Origin: Desulfobacula sp.
Lineage (GTDB): Bacteria > Desulfobacterota > Desulfobacteria > Desulfobacterales > Desulfobacteraceae
Assembly: GCA_029940245.1 (NCBI GenBank)
Contig: JAOZRF010000016.1
Location: 1-13,080 of the forward strand
Length of the DNA: 13,080 bases
Direction of reading: 5' to 3'
Below the pieces are notes generated by a model. It was not told the DNA's origin, made no database searches, and saw only the letters and a list, made by a program, of their open reading frames with translations. Of this stretch, positions 1 to 7,392 are shown piece after piece (within the stretch, counting starts at the first letter, position 1; the number at the start of each line of letters is the position of its first letter). The position numbers and the translations under genes were made by a program.

Positions 1-53
1 CCTGTTTAGGGTCTGACCGAAAATGTAAAAATTTTTTGATTCCAAAAAAGTAA

Positions 54-106
54 TCGGGACAATTGGCGGTTTTTGTTCGGGCATGGTTTAAGATCTGATC
101 GGGCAT
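54..106. repeat. Three TCGGG-type direct repeats upstream of aminotransferase gene
   Basis: TCGGGAC begins at 54, TCGGGCAT at 77 and TCGGGCAT again at 99. The copies are 23 and 22 bases apart, about two helical turns, so they would lie on one face of the DNA. They sit just before the ribosome binding site of the aminotransferase gene. Such phasing is common for regulator binding sites, but the motif is short and no regulator is identified. The rest of positions 1-126 shows no gene and no convincing promoter; TTGATT at 36-41 with GACAAT at 58-63 is only a weak match. Confidence 0.3.
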
Positions 107-126
107 ACTATAAATGGAGATATACT

Positions 127-1275
127 ATGGATATTAACCATACCCTCCCCCAGGTTGATCTTCCCCCAGACATGATCCACCTGGGACTGGGGCAGCCAAG
201 TAACAGTCTGCTTCCCATAAAAGAGTTGGACAAAGCCGCGGCCCATTGTCTGTCAAAAGAAAACAGATTTTTTCTGGCCTATGGGGAAGAAAGGGGCAAT
301 GCTAACTTCAGGCAAACTCTGGCTGATTTTTTAACCGGCCAATATCCAAATCCCGTGGATCCGGGGCAATTGTTGATCACCAACGGCAACTCTCAAGCCC
401 TGGATTTTATCTGCACATTGTTTACCAGTCCCGGGGATACCGTGCTGGTGGAGGAACCCAGTTATTTTCTGGCACTAAGAATATTTGCCGATCACAAACT
501 CAACCTGGTGAGTATCCCTGTGGATGATAACGGGATCATAACAGATGTTCTTAAAAAAAAACTTGAAACCCTGAAGCCTTCCTTTTTGTATATCATTCCC
601 ACGTATCATAATCCTGCCAGTGTTACCCTGTCTTACAACCGGCGGCAGGAACTGGTCAAAATCTGTGCACAAAAGGATTTGCTGGTGGTGGCGGATGAGG
701 TCTACCATCTCCTCAATTATTCGGATGATCCGCCTCCTTCCATGGGAAACTGGATCGACAAATGCCCCTTGATCAGTCTGGGATCATTTTCAAAGATCCT
801 GGCACCGGGCTTAAGACTGGGATGGATGCATGCCGGCGTTGATTTAGTTAAAAAAATGGCAAAGTCCGGTCTTTTAGAAAGTGGCGGCGGTTTCAACCCA
901 TTTACGTCTGAAATTGTCAATTCAGTCATTTGCCTCGGGTTTTTAAAAGCCAATATCCAGCACCTTAAAAACGTCTACCGTCAAAGGATAAAAATTTTCT
1001 GCGATCAATTGCGCATTCACCTGCCGAATCAGGCCGTGTTTGAGGTTCCAGGGGGCGGATATTTTATCTGGGTGAGGCTGCCGAATAATATTGATACCAA
1101 CTCCTTCAGGCAGGAAGCCCAAAAACAGAATGTGGATTTTCATCCGGGAGCGGTTTTTTCACACAAAAAAGGATTAAAGAATTACATGCGCCTTTCCTTT
1201 GCCTTTTATGATGGGGATGAGCTGGCAGAAGGCGCCTGCAGGCTTGGGAAAGTGATTTCAGAAAACTTATCTTGA
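127..1275 (+). CDS. PLP-dependent aminotransferase, class I/II (fold type I)
   Basis: A 382-residue enzyme expected to transfer an amino group between an amino acid and a 2-oxo acid in the cytoplasm. The PLP-binding lysine is K223 in SFSKILAPGLRLGW. D190 in ADEVY should contact the pyridine nitrogen, N162 lies in the YHNPAS motif, and R355 in YMRLSF should bind the substrate carboxylate. The closest families are 2-aminoadipate/aromatic aminotransferases and the catalytic half of MocR regulators, but there is no N-terminal helix-turn-helix, so this is a stand-alone enzyme. The ATG at 127 is chosen because GGAG at 116-119 sits 7 bases before it. An in-frame TTG at 73 would add 18 residues that do not resemble the family and has no ribosome binding site. 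The substrate is unknown. The next gene starts about 90 bases on, so cotranscription is possible. Confidence 0.9.
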   Translation: MDINHTLPQVDLPPDMIHLGLGQPSNSLLPIKELDKAAAHCLSKENRFFLAYGEERGNANFRQTLADFLTGQYPNPVDPGQLLITNGNSQALDFICTLFTSPGDTVLVEEPSYFLALRIFADHKLNLVSIPVDDNGIITDVLKKKLETLKPSFLYIIPTYHNPASVTLSYNRRQELVKICAQKDLLVVADEVYHLLNYSDDPPPSMGNWIDKCPLISLGSFSKILAPGLRLGWMHAGVDLVKKMAKSGLLESGGGFNPFTSEIVNSVICLGFLKANIQHLKNVYRQRIKIFCDQLRIHLPNQAVFEVPGGGYFIWVRLPNNIDTNSFRQEAQKQNVDFHPGAVFSHKKGLKNYMRLSFAFYDGDELAEGACRLGKVISENLS

Positions 1276-1365
1276 CCCGTTGTTTTTATAGCCTTATAGT
1301 GGCGGGAAAGACTTGTTAATTACACCCTGGCTATGTTCAGGATAAAAAAGGGATATCACAGGAAG

Positions 1366-1821
1366 ATGTTTGATTTAATAAAAAAAATTATTGGCAGCGA
1401 TAATGGCAAAGCCCAGACTACGGACCAGGATATTCTAAACGCCCATTTAGCGTTGACCGTACTGCTGCTTGAGGCAGCCTATGCAGATGGTGAGTGCAGC
1501 GGAGAAGAAAAAGAACATCTTGTTGCAACACTTGTGACAAATTTTGGGATATCCAGGCAGGAAATAGATACCCTGCTCGCTGACAGGGATAAAGAACACA
1601 GAGATTATGTGGATCTTTTTCGCTATACTCATTTTATAAATGAAAATTTTTCCGAAACGCAAAAAATTGACATAATGGAATCCGTATGGCGTATCATCTT
1701 GTTGGACGATCACCTTGAAGCCCATGAGGATCACTTTGCCCACAAACTTGCAAATCTTCTTCGCTTAAGTCATAACGAGCTGATCGACGCTAAACTGCGG
1801 GCAAGAAAACAGCTTTCATGA
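1366..1821 (+). CDS. TerB-like (tellurite-resistance-B fold) acidic helical protein
   Basis: A 151-residue soluble protein predicted to be mostly helical. It shows the TerB-family pattern of acidic, metal-binding-type motifs: EAAYADGECSGEEKEHL at residues 36-52, and a second element near the C-terminus containing LLDDHLEAHEDHFAHKLANLL. Proteins of this fold occur in many contexts, including stress and membrane-linked systems, and the fold does not itself imply tellurite resistance. No other ter genes are nearby, so the role is unknown. The ATG at 1366 (MFDLIKKII) gives the usual family N-terminus, but it is closely preceded by AGGAAG and has GGG 13 bases upstream, so the ribosome binding site is not ideal. 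An in-frame ATG at 1333 would add 11 residues and has no clear site. It lies between an aminotransferase and an ABC importer, with no evident functional link. Confidence 0.75.
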   Translation: MFDLIKKIIGSDNGKAQTTDQDILNAHLALTVLLLEAAYADGECSGEEKEHLVATLVTNFGISRQEIDTLLADRDKEHRDYVDLFRYTHFINENFSETQKIDIMESVWRIILLDDHLEAHEDHFAHKLANLLRLSHNELIDAKLRARKQLS

Positions 1822-1870
1822 AATATTTAGGATATGATTTTTAAGGAAAAGATCCGTAAGTGTAAATTGA

Positions 1871-1884
1871 TTCTCATCGGAGAA
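1871..1884 (+). other. Small hairpin before ABC operon start
   Basis: TTCTC and GAGAA form a 5-base-pair stem with an ATCG loop, ending 6 bases before the GGAG ribosome binding site of the ABC ATPase gene at 1891. It is too small to be a known riboswitch and has no following T-run. It might tune translation or be chance. Confidence 0.2.
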
Positions 1885-1900
1885 AATCTTGGAGTCATGC

Positions 1901-2593
1901 ATGCGTCTTGAATGTCATAATTTGAATTTTACATACCCGGGCAATACGACTGCCGTTATTAATAATCTTTCCTTTTCCATGAAAAATCCCGGCTTCAAAG
2001 CGTTGTTCGGACCGTCCGGGGTCGGGAAAACATCCCTGGCAAAAATGATTGCCAGTTCTAAATTCCGGGGTTCAAAAGATATCGCAATCGAGAATATGGA
2101 TACCATCCTTTACTCATATAACCTGGAAAGGCTGCCCGGGTGGTCCAGTACGGGGAATCATCTTAACAAAGTGACATCATCTGAAAAACAATCGGTGAAA
2201 GAACAGTTAATAGAGATTTTTGAATTAAAGGATGTGTTGGGGTCTCGATTTTCTCAGCTTTCCATGGGCCAGCAGAATCGCATCAACCTTATCCGGTATC
2301 TGTTGCAGGATTTTGATCTTTTAATTATGGATGAAAGCCTTGCCAATGTGGATGAAAAACTCAGAGAGACCATTATTCTTGCCATAAAAGAATTGTTCAG
2401 CGATAAGATGTTTTTATATATTTCCCACAATCTTATGGAGGTATCAAAATTCTGCAGCCAGATACTGGTTTTCAGGAAATCTTTGGAAAATAAAAACAGT
2501 TTTGTTATAAAGGGGCAGGATTGCAAAAAAGGGTATCTTCTGGACAAAAAACAACTGGATATTACCATGCTGGAGATTATGAATGCTTTTTAG
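1901..2593 (+). CDS. ABC transporter ATP-binding protein, NitT/TauT-like, with diverged Q-loop
   Basis: The 230-residue ATPase of an ABC importer, acting on the cytoplasmic face of the membrane. An A-loop aromatic is present (Y12). The Walker A motif is GPSGVGKT at 37-44, the signature LSMGQ at 120-124, Walker B ends in D144-E145, and the switch histidine is H176 in YISHN. All catalytic motifs are therefore intact. The Q-loop is not: where relatives read VFQ followed by a proline-tryptophan element, this protein has LYSYN, with S72 at or near the glutamine position, and then LPGW. The start is the ATG at 1901, with GGAG at 1891-1894. A TTG at 1889 would add four residues but overlaps that ribosome binding site. 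The gene overlaps the permease gene by 11 bases, so translation is probably coupled. Substrate unknown. Confidence 0.88.
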   Translation: MRLECHNLNFTYPGNTTAVINNLSFSMKNPGFKALFGPSGVGKTSLAKMIASSKFRGSKDIAIENMDTILYSYNLERLPGWSSTGNHLNKVTSSEKQSVKEQLIEIFELKDVLGSRFSQLSMGQQNRINLIRYLLQDFDLLIMDESLANVDEKLRETIILAIKELFSDKMFLYISHNLMEVSKFCSQILVFRKSLENKNSFVIKGQDCKKGYLLDKKQLDITMLEIMNAF

Positions 2594-3350
2594 ACGGATT
2601 TACCAGTTTTTGATCGTATATATGGTTGCCATTGCTTTTTTATGGATGATCAAGATGGGGTTATCCCTGTCTGATTATGTGATACCCGGGATTTTTCTTG
2701 TGGCTGAAACAGCAGGCCAGGTTGCTGAAGAATATGTTTTTGATGTGATAAATACCTTGTCCATTGCAGTCCTGGGGCAGGCTCTTTCCATTGTATTGGC
2801 ATTTACCGTTGGCATTAGCGGTCGGAAATCTTCCTGGATCGGTTCTTTTATTAAGGTAACGGCATATAATATACAGGCATATCCCATTGTTGCCCTGGCC
2901 CCTATTATTTTCATCCTTCTGGGGGATGGATTTATTCCAAGGCTTTTGATTGCCTCCATGATCTGTTATTTCCCTCTTCTTTTATCGATATTGGGTATCA
3001 TGGCAACTCCTGTGGAAGATATTGAACATTTTTATATTGTCACAGGCAGAATGCGATGGCAGCTTGAGGTTAAAATAAGGGCATTTGAAAATCTGAGCAA
3101 GCTGACAACGGTGATATCGGGCAGTGCAACCCTTGCCATGGCAGGAACCATTGTGGGCGAATTCATTGCAGCCAATGCCGGGATCGGGTATAGCATCAGG
3201 ATTGCTCTTTATCAAAGCGATATTGCCAAAATTCTGGTGGCGTTGTTTATGATCGGTATCATTATATCCATATACCAGGGAATTTTGGAAACTATGGGCG
3301 AGCAGATTAAAAATAAATGGTCTATTTCAAAGGAAGGAGTAGTCTTATGA
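2583..3350 (+). CDS. ABC transporter permease, NitT/TauT-like
   Basis: A 255-residue inner-membrane protein with about six hydrophobic segments (roughly residues 8-25, 55-79, 95-114, 120-141, 175-197 and 213-235). It forms the channel of the importer encoded with its neighbours. The GEFIAANAGIGY motif at 192-203 closely matches permeases of the nitrate/taurine/thiamine-precursor group. The cytoplasmic coupling (EAA) loop is recognisable at about 148-168, with G155 and RWQ retained, but the usual leucine-proline near its end is replaced by A167-F168. The ATG at 2583 lies inside the end of the ATPase gene and has GGAG at 2572-2575. The stop overlaps the start of the binding-protein gene in an ATGA arrangement. 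Family assignment is secure; substrate is not. Confidence 0.87.
   Translation: MLFRRIYQFLIVYMVAIAFLWMIKMGLSLSDYVIPGIFLVAETAGQVAEEYVFDVINTLSIAVLGQALSIVLAFTVGISGRKSSWIGSFIKVTAYNIQAYPIVALAPIIFILLGDGFIPRLLIASMICYFPLLLSILGIMATPVEDIEHFYIVTGRMRWQLEVKIRAFENLSKLTTVISGSATLAMAGTIVGEFIAANAGIGYSIRIALYQSDIAKILVALFMIGIIISIYQGILETMGEQIKNKWSISKEGVVL
3331..3339 (+). promoter_or_regulatory. Strong ribosome binding site for the ABC binding protein
   Basis: AGGAAGGAG ends 7 bases before the ATG at 3347 and lies inside the permease coding region. It decides the start of the binding-protein gene over an upstream in-frame candidate at 3317. It is stronger than the sites of the two genes before it, which fits the usual need for excess binding protein over membrane components. 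Confidence 0.7.
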
Positions 3351-4324
3351 AAAAATTTTTTATTTTATTCCTCTTATTTTTATTGGTTCTGGTGTGCGCA
3401 ACACCATCTTATGCCCGGGGAATTAAGTTCAACTACAGACTTAAATGGCTTTTTAATACCAGTGTTGCAGGGGATATTTATGCTGATGCCAAAGGGTTTT
3501 TCCGGGATGTTGGTCTGGACGTCACAGTCAAGGAGGGAAGCCCTGAAAAAAATGCCATTAATGAACTGGAACTCGGGTATGCTGCTTTTGGTGTGGCATC
3601 TGCTGATCAAGTCATCCGTGCCCTTGATAAGGGTGCAAAAATTTTTGTTATTGCCCAGCTTTTCCAGGTGAATCCCATGCAATGGATATACAGGACTGAT
3701 CAGCCTGAAATTAAAACGCTTCAGGATCTTAAGGGCCGCAACATCGGTATCACCTTTGGCGGGAATGATGAGACCATTATGAACACCCTTTTTGCAAAAG
3801 CGGGAATTACGAAAAAAGATGTCACCATAACAGGTGTCAGGTTTGATTTTACCCCCTTTTTTATGCGGAAAGTGGATGTCTGGCCCGTATACCGGAACTC
3901 CCAGGGAGTTATACTCAAGGATAAACTGGCCAGAGAGGGAGAGGGTGTCTATTTTTTTAATCCGGCAGATTTCGGGGTGAATTTTGTGGCCAATTCCGTG
4001 GTTACCTCGGAGGCAATGATGAAAAACAATCCCGATCTTGTTGAAAAGTTTCTCAATGCTTTACTTAAAGGCTGGGAGGATGCCATGGACCCGGCAAAAG
4101 AAGCAGAAACCCTGGAAGCGATTAAAAAACTGGACAAGGGGACCAATGATGCGATCCGAAAAAACCAGCTTTCTGTCACAAGGAGCCTTATCAAACCATC
4201 TGTATCCATTAAAATCGGTACCATTGATATTGCTGCCTGGAAACAGACCGAAGAGATGATGTTGAAAGAAAAACAGATTAAAAAATCTGTGAATATAGAG
4301 ACCCGTCTGATCCAGATAAAATAG
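3347..4324 (+). CDS. ABC transporter periplasmic substrate-binding protein, NMT1/THI5-like
   Basis: A 325-residue exported binding protein. Residues 1-23 form a signal peptide: two lysines, a long leucine/phenylalanine core and a probable cleavage after SYA at 21-23. The cysteine at 17 is not in a lipobox, so a soluble periplasmic protein is expected. The mature start (LKWLFNTSVAGDIY, then KGFF and GLDV) follows the pattern of NMT1/THI5-like proteins, which bind thiamine pyrimidine precursors, taurine, nitrate or other small molecules. Later parts (DLKGRNIGI, VTSEAMMKNNPDLVEKFL) are also typical. The ATG overlaps the permease stop by 4 bases. A thiamine precursor is possible, but no thi gene or TPP riboswitch is nearby. 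The gene ends 7 bases from the convergent MATE gene, leaving no room for a classical terminator between them. Confidence 0.87.
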   Translation: MKKFFILFLLFLLVLVCATPSYARGIKFNYRLKWLFNTSVAGDIYADAKGFFRDVGLDVTVKEGSPEKNAINELELGYAAFGVASADQVIRALDKGAKIFVIAQLFQVNPMQWIYRTDQPEIKTLQDLKGRNIGITFGGNDETIMNTLFAKAGITKKDVTITGVRFDFTPFFMRKVDVWPVYRNSQGVILKDKLAREGEGVYFFNPADFGVNFVANSVVTSEAMMKNNPDLVEKFLNALLKGWEDAMDPAKEAETLEAIKKLDKGTNDAIRKNQLSVTRSLIKPSVSIKIGTIDIAAWKQTEEMMLKEKQIKKSVNIETRLIQIK

Positions 4325-4331
4325 TGCCGGG

Positions 4332-5684
4332 CTAATGGATCAATATTGCTTTTTGACTTTTTGAATTGAATCGAATCATCATAAAAAGAGCAGATGCAGT
4401 AAGACTTATGAGCAGCCCATACCATACACCATAAATGCCCATGTCCAGGTTGAATGCCATAAAATACCCTGAAGGAAGTCCTATCAGCCAGTAAGCGGCA
4501 AGGGTGATCAGGGTAGGAATTTTCATGTCCGTGATTCCCCTTAATATTCCCAATCCGATTGACTGGATGCCGTCTGATATCTGGAAGACTGCAACAATCA
4601 CCAGCAACGTGGCACTGATATCAATGACCTCTTTTTCAGAAACATAAAGGGTTGGTAAAAAGAACCTGAAAAGGATAAAGATCATTCCGGCCGATGCCAT
4701 AAATAAGGCACACAGAATTGCAGCGGAAAATCCGGCAAGCCGTGTCCCCTGGATATCTTTTTTCCCGACGGCAGTGCTGACCCGGATGGTTGCAGCAGAA
4801 GAGATTCCCATGGCAACCATAAATGAAATAGATGAAAGGTTTAATGCAATCTGGTGGGCAGCAAGTGCAATGGTTCCCATCCAGCCGATCATGATCGCTG
4901 AGGCGGCAAAGGCACTGACTTCAAAAAAATACTGAAATCCTGCTGGAATGCCGATGGCAAGAAGGCGGCGCATCATGGGCAAATCAATCTTTCTGTAATT
5001 CAGGGTGGGATCAAAGCGTTGCATTTTTGAAGATTTTCTGATGATAACCATGAGTGCTAGGGCCATAAATGTCCGGGAACTGATCGTGGCAATACCTGCA
5101 CCTGTAAGACCAAAAGGGGCGACCCCAAGATTTCCATAAATAAATATCCAGTTTGCCAGAATATTAACCAGATTGGCAAGAAGCGTAATGATCATGGCTG
5201 GTTTTAAAAAGCTGACCCCTTCGGCAAATTGTCGAAAGCTTTGAAACAGCATTAAGGGCAGCATGGAAAATCCCAATACTTTCATGTAAAGGGATGCCGG
5301 TCCCACAATCTCACGGGGCTGATTGAGAAATTGAATACATTCTGACAAAAAAAGTGTGATGGCGCAGAGTACAATACCAAAAAAAAGATTTAATAAAATC
5401 CCCTGTCTTAATACAATGCCGCATTCTTCGTCTCTGCCTGCACCATAGGCAATGGCAGTTAAAGGAGTAACTGCCACGGTCAACCCAAATCCAATAACCA
5501 TGACCAGCATAAAGAGTGAATTGGCTATGGATGCGGCTGCAAGCGCCTGGGCACCCAATTTACCCACCATGATATTATCCACCACTGACATGAGCATTTG
5601 TCCAAGCTGGCCCACAACAATGGGAAGAGACAGAATAAGGGTCTTTTTTATTTCAGGGCCCAGTGAATGGATTAATCGGTTCAA
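4332..5684 (-). CDS. MATE-family (NorM/DinF-like) efflux transporter
   Basis: A 450-residue inner-membrane protein of the usual MATE length, with about twelve hydrophobic segments in two similar halves. The N-terminal region GQLGQMLMSVVDNIMVG matches the conserved first helix of NorM-type exporters, which expel cationic compounds in exchange for sodium or protons. The specific substrate cannot be predicted, so calling it a drug exporter would be speculative. The start is a TTG at 5684 that overlaps the coaX stop in a TTGA arrangement. No upstream in-frame ATG exists because a TAA lies three codons before it, and the next internal ATG would remove much of the first helix. A weak ribosome binding site fits translation coupled to coaX. 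Last gene of the minus-strand operon, convergent with the ABC binding-protein gene. Confidence 0.9.
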   Translation of the reverse strand: MNRLIHSLGPEIKKTLILSLPIVVGQLGQMLMSVVDNIMVGKLGAQALAAASIANSLFMLVMVIGFGLTVAVTPLTAIAYGAGRDEECGIVLRQGILLNLFFGIVLCAITLFLSECIQFLNQPREIVGPASLYMKVLGFSMLPLMLFQSFRQFAEGVSFLKPAMIITLLANLVNILANWIFIYGNLGVAPFGLTGAGIATISSRTFMALALMVIIRKSSKMQRFDPTLNYRKIDLPMMRRLLAIGIPAGFQYFFEVSAFAASAIMIGWMGTIALAAHQIALNLSSISFMVAMGISSAATIRVSTAVGKKDIQGTRLAGFSAAILCALFMASAGMIFILFRFFLPTLYVSEKEVIDISATLLVIVAVFQISDGIQSIGLGILRGITDMKIPTLITLAAYWLIGLPSGYFMAFNLDMGIYGVWYGLLISLTASALFMMIRFNSKSQKAILIH

Positions 5685-6448
5685 ATTTGGTTATATATGA
5701 GTCTTAATCCTTCAAGGGTCAAGGATGGCTCTACTTTTTCAATGGTGTTGGAAATCTTGAATATCAGTGGCGCAAGGCCGCCCGTGGCAATGACTCGGGG
5801 TGAAGCACCCATCTCTTTTATCATCTTCTCGATCATCCCGTCCACCATGGCGGCGGTTCCATAAATAATGCCGGACTTAATGCTTTCAATGGTATCTTTA
5901 CCGATTACCTTTTCAGGTGCCTGGAATATTTCCACCCTGGCCAGTTTAGAGGCTTTTTGGAAGAGTGCATCTGCAGAAATCATGATACCCGGCACAATAG
6001 CCCCGCCCAGATATTCACCTTTTTCAGAGATAACATCAAAAGTGGTGGCAGTTCCAAAATCGATAATAATGAGAGCGGTTTTATACTTTTGGTAAGCTGC
6101 CACAGCATTAACGATCCTGTCAGCACCAACTTCATTGGGGTTATTATAGAGGATGGGCATCAGTTTTTTAACAGATGCCGGGTTTATCCACAGGGGTGTT
6201 AAGCCCAGATATTTTTCACAGAATGCATTCAGGATCGGAACGGATGAAGGAACAACGGATGAAATAACAGCCTTTTTAATATCTTCAGGATTGACTCCTT
6301 TATATGAGAAAAGTGCCGTGGCAAGAACATTAAATTCATCAGCAGTTGAGTTTCTAATTGTCCTGATTCTCCAGTCATGTTTAAGAATATCTTTGTCATA
6401 GATTCCAATAACGGTATTTGTGTTTCCCACGTCAATCACAAGAAGCAT
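5681..6448 (-). CDS. coaX: Type III pantothenate kinase
   Basis: A 255-residue cytoplasmic kinase that phosphorylates pantothenate, the first step of coenzyme A synthesis. It has the ASKHA-fold signatures of CoaX: the phosphate loop DVGNTNTVIGIY at 6-17, GADR at 108-111 with the probable catalytic base D110, DFGTATTFD at 130-138, GGAIVPGI, and ATGGLAPLI near the C-terminus. Length matches the family. The ATG at 6448 is clear: AAGGAG lies 6 bases upstream and residues MLLVIDVGNT begin the domain. A longer reading frame extends upstream into ybbR but has no support. The ribosome binding site overlaps the ybbR stop codon, and the gene's own stop overlaps the MATE start, so it is in the middle of a compact operon. 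Type III enzymes are generally insensitive to feedback by CoA. Confidence 0.95.
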   Translation of the reverse strand: MLLVIDVGNTNTVIGIYDKDILKHDWRIRTIRNSTADEFNVLATALFSYKGVNPEDIKKAVISSVVPSSVPILNAFCEKYLGLTPLWINPASVKKLMPILYNNPNEVGADRIVNAVAAYQKYKTALIIIDFGTATTFDVISEKGEYLGGAIVPGIMISADALFQKASKLARVEIFQAPEKVIGKDTIESIKSGIIYGTAAMVDGMIEKMIKEMGASPRVIATGGLAPLIFKISNTIEKVEPSLTLEGLRLIYNQI

Positions 6449-6454
6449 AAAATT

Positions 6455-6460
6455 CTCCTT
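6455..6460 (-). promoter_or_regulatory. Ribosome binding site of coaX
   Basis: AAGGAG on the minus strand, 6 bases before the coaX ATG and overlapping the last base of the ybbR stop codon. It fixes the coaX start over longer in-frame alternatives. Confidence 0.75.
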
Positions 6461-7392
6461 TATTCTATTTTTATCGTAAACACTTGTGGTACAGCATTTG
6501 TCATCATCAGGTCCCATGGTATATTAATATAGGCATGCCTGGCATATACACCCGGTGCAAGGCCTTTCAGGTCAATAAATGAATAGATTTGATCTGTAAT
6601 TTTTTTATTGTTTAATGTTTCAAACGGGCCTTTAATTTTGATGGTTATTGTTGAAGGTTCAATAGTGACCTTTAATGTGGAATTCCATATCTGGATAGGA
6701 ATATTTTTAATTGTTTTTGAAATCCGCTGCTGCTGAATCTGAACACTTACAATGATAATAGGGTCTGAAGATGAAATGATAGAGGGGTTTTCCAGATCCA
6801 GAGGAATTTTTTTTTTGAAACTTTCGTTGACATTTGTGATATCAATTGGTTTTGTCTTTAATTCTTTGATGGATTGAATCAAAGAGGCAGCACCGATCAA
6901 CTTCATACTGGAAGGCTCTGTAGCAGCATCCAGGGCAATATGTCCCTTGGCAGGCATTCCAATATAGGGTACCGTTATTTTAAAGGTTTTGCTCACTTTT
7001 TTTTCCAGCTTAACGCTGAGATAGGAAGGGTTAATGCTCAAAATTTTGATGCCCCGGTTTATGGGGATTCGTTTTCCCTCCACCGGGATAAAGTATGAAC
7101 CCGGTTCAATGGAATCAGAATCGCCGGCAGGATCGAATTCAAGGTCAGTATAGAGATCCACGGGATAGTGGATATTTTTTTTGTTGATCAGTTCAATCAA
7201 GTCCGGATGAGCCTGTATTCTGATTTCTATTTTATCAGTATTAAAATTTGTAAGGACCATATTTTTTGGTACATTGGAAAAGTCCACAGGAAGCAGAAGG
7301 TCTGTCTCAACCGGTTCTATGGTACAGCCGGGAAAACAAAAAAGAATGAAAAAAAGACTTAAGATATTGCAATAACGCTTAATTTTATGCAT
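6460..7392 (-). CDS. ybbR: YbbR/CdaR-like domain protein, predicted lipoprotein
   Basis: A 310-residue protein of the YbbR family, whose best-known members regulate the membrane diadenylate cyclase CdaA from outside the cytoplasm. After an N-terminal export signal there are about three beta-rich repeats (roughly residues 33-125, 126-222 and 223-310). Typical elements are VPKNMVLTNF and SYLSVKLEK in the first, PAKGHIAL and KPIDITN in the second, and IKGPFETL and FIDLKGLAPGVY in the third. Residues 1-22 are a basic then hydrophobic stretch followed by FPGC, so C23 could be a lipidated cysteine; Phe and Pro before the Gly are not ideal for a lipobox. The ATG at 7392 overlaps folP by 8 bases. No diadenylate cyclase gene is present in the window, although it commonly sits directly before ybbR. 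Family call is good; partner and function here are unknown. Confidence 0.8.
   Translation of the reverse strand: MHKIKRYCNILSLFFILFCFPGCTIEPVETDLLLPVDFSNVPKNMVLTNFNTDKIEIRIQAHPDLIELINKKNIHYPVDLYTDLEFDPAGDSDSIEPGSYFIPVEGKRIPINRGIKILSINPSYLSVKLEKKVSKTFKITVPYIGMPAKGHIALDAATEPSSMKLIGAASLIQSIKELKTKPIDITNVNESFKKKIPLDLENPSIISSSDPIIIVSVQIQQQRISKTIKNIPIQIWNSTLKVTIEPSTITIKIKGPFETLNNKKITDQIYSFIDLKGLAPGVYARHAYINIPWDLMMTNAVPQVFTIKIE

Noticed and set aside
127..1275. MocR/PdxR-type regulator
   Set aside because: The aminotransferase domain resembles that of MocR proteins, but there is no room for the N-terminal GntR helix-turn-helix domain.
1276..1306. Terminator after the aminotransferase gene (CCCG ... 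CGGG)
   Set aside because: The stem is four GC pairs with weak extension and a long loop, and it is followed by AAAGACTTG rather than a T-run.
1366..1821. Tellurite resistance locus
   Set aside because: Only a TerB-like fold is present; no terA, terC, terD or terZ homologue is nearby, so the resistance label is not justified.
1822..1900. Possible TPP (thiamine) riboswitch before the NMT1/THI5-like transporter
   Set aside because: The leader is only 79 bases and lacks the conserved CTGAGA and the downstream pairing element; only a small 5-base hairpin is present.
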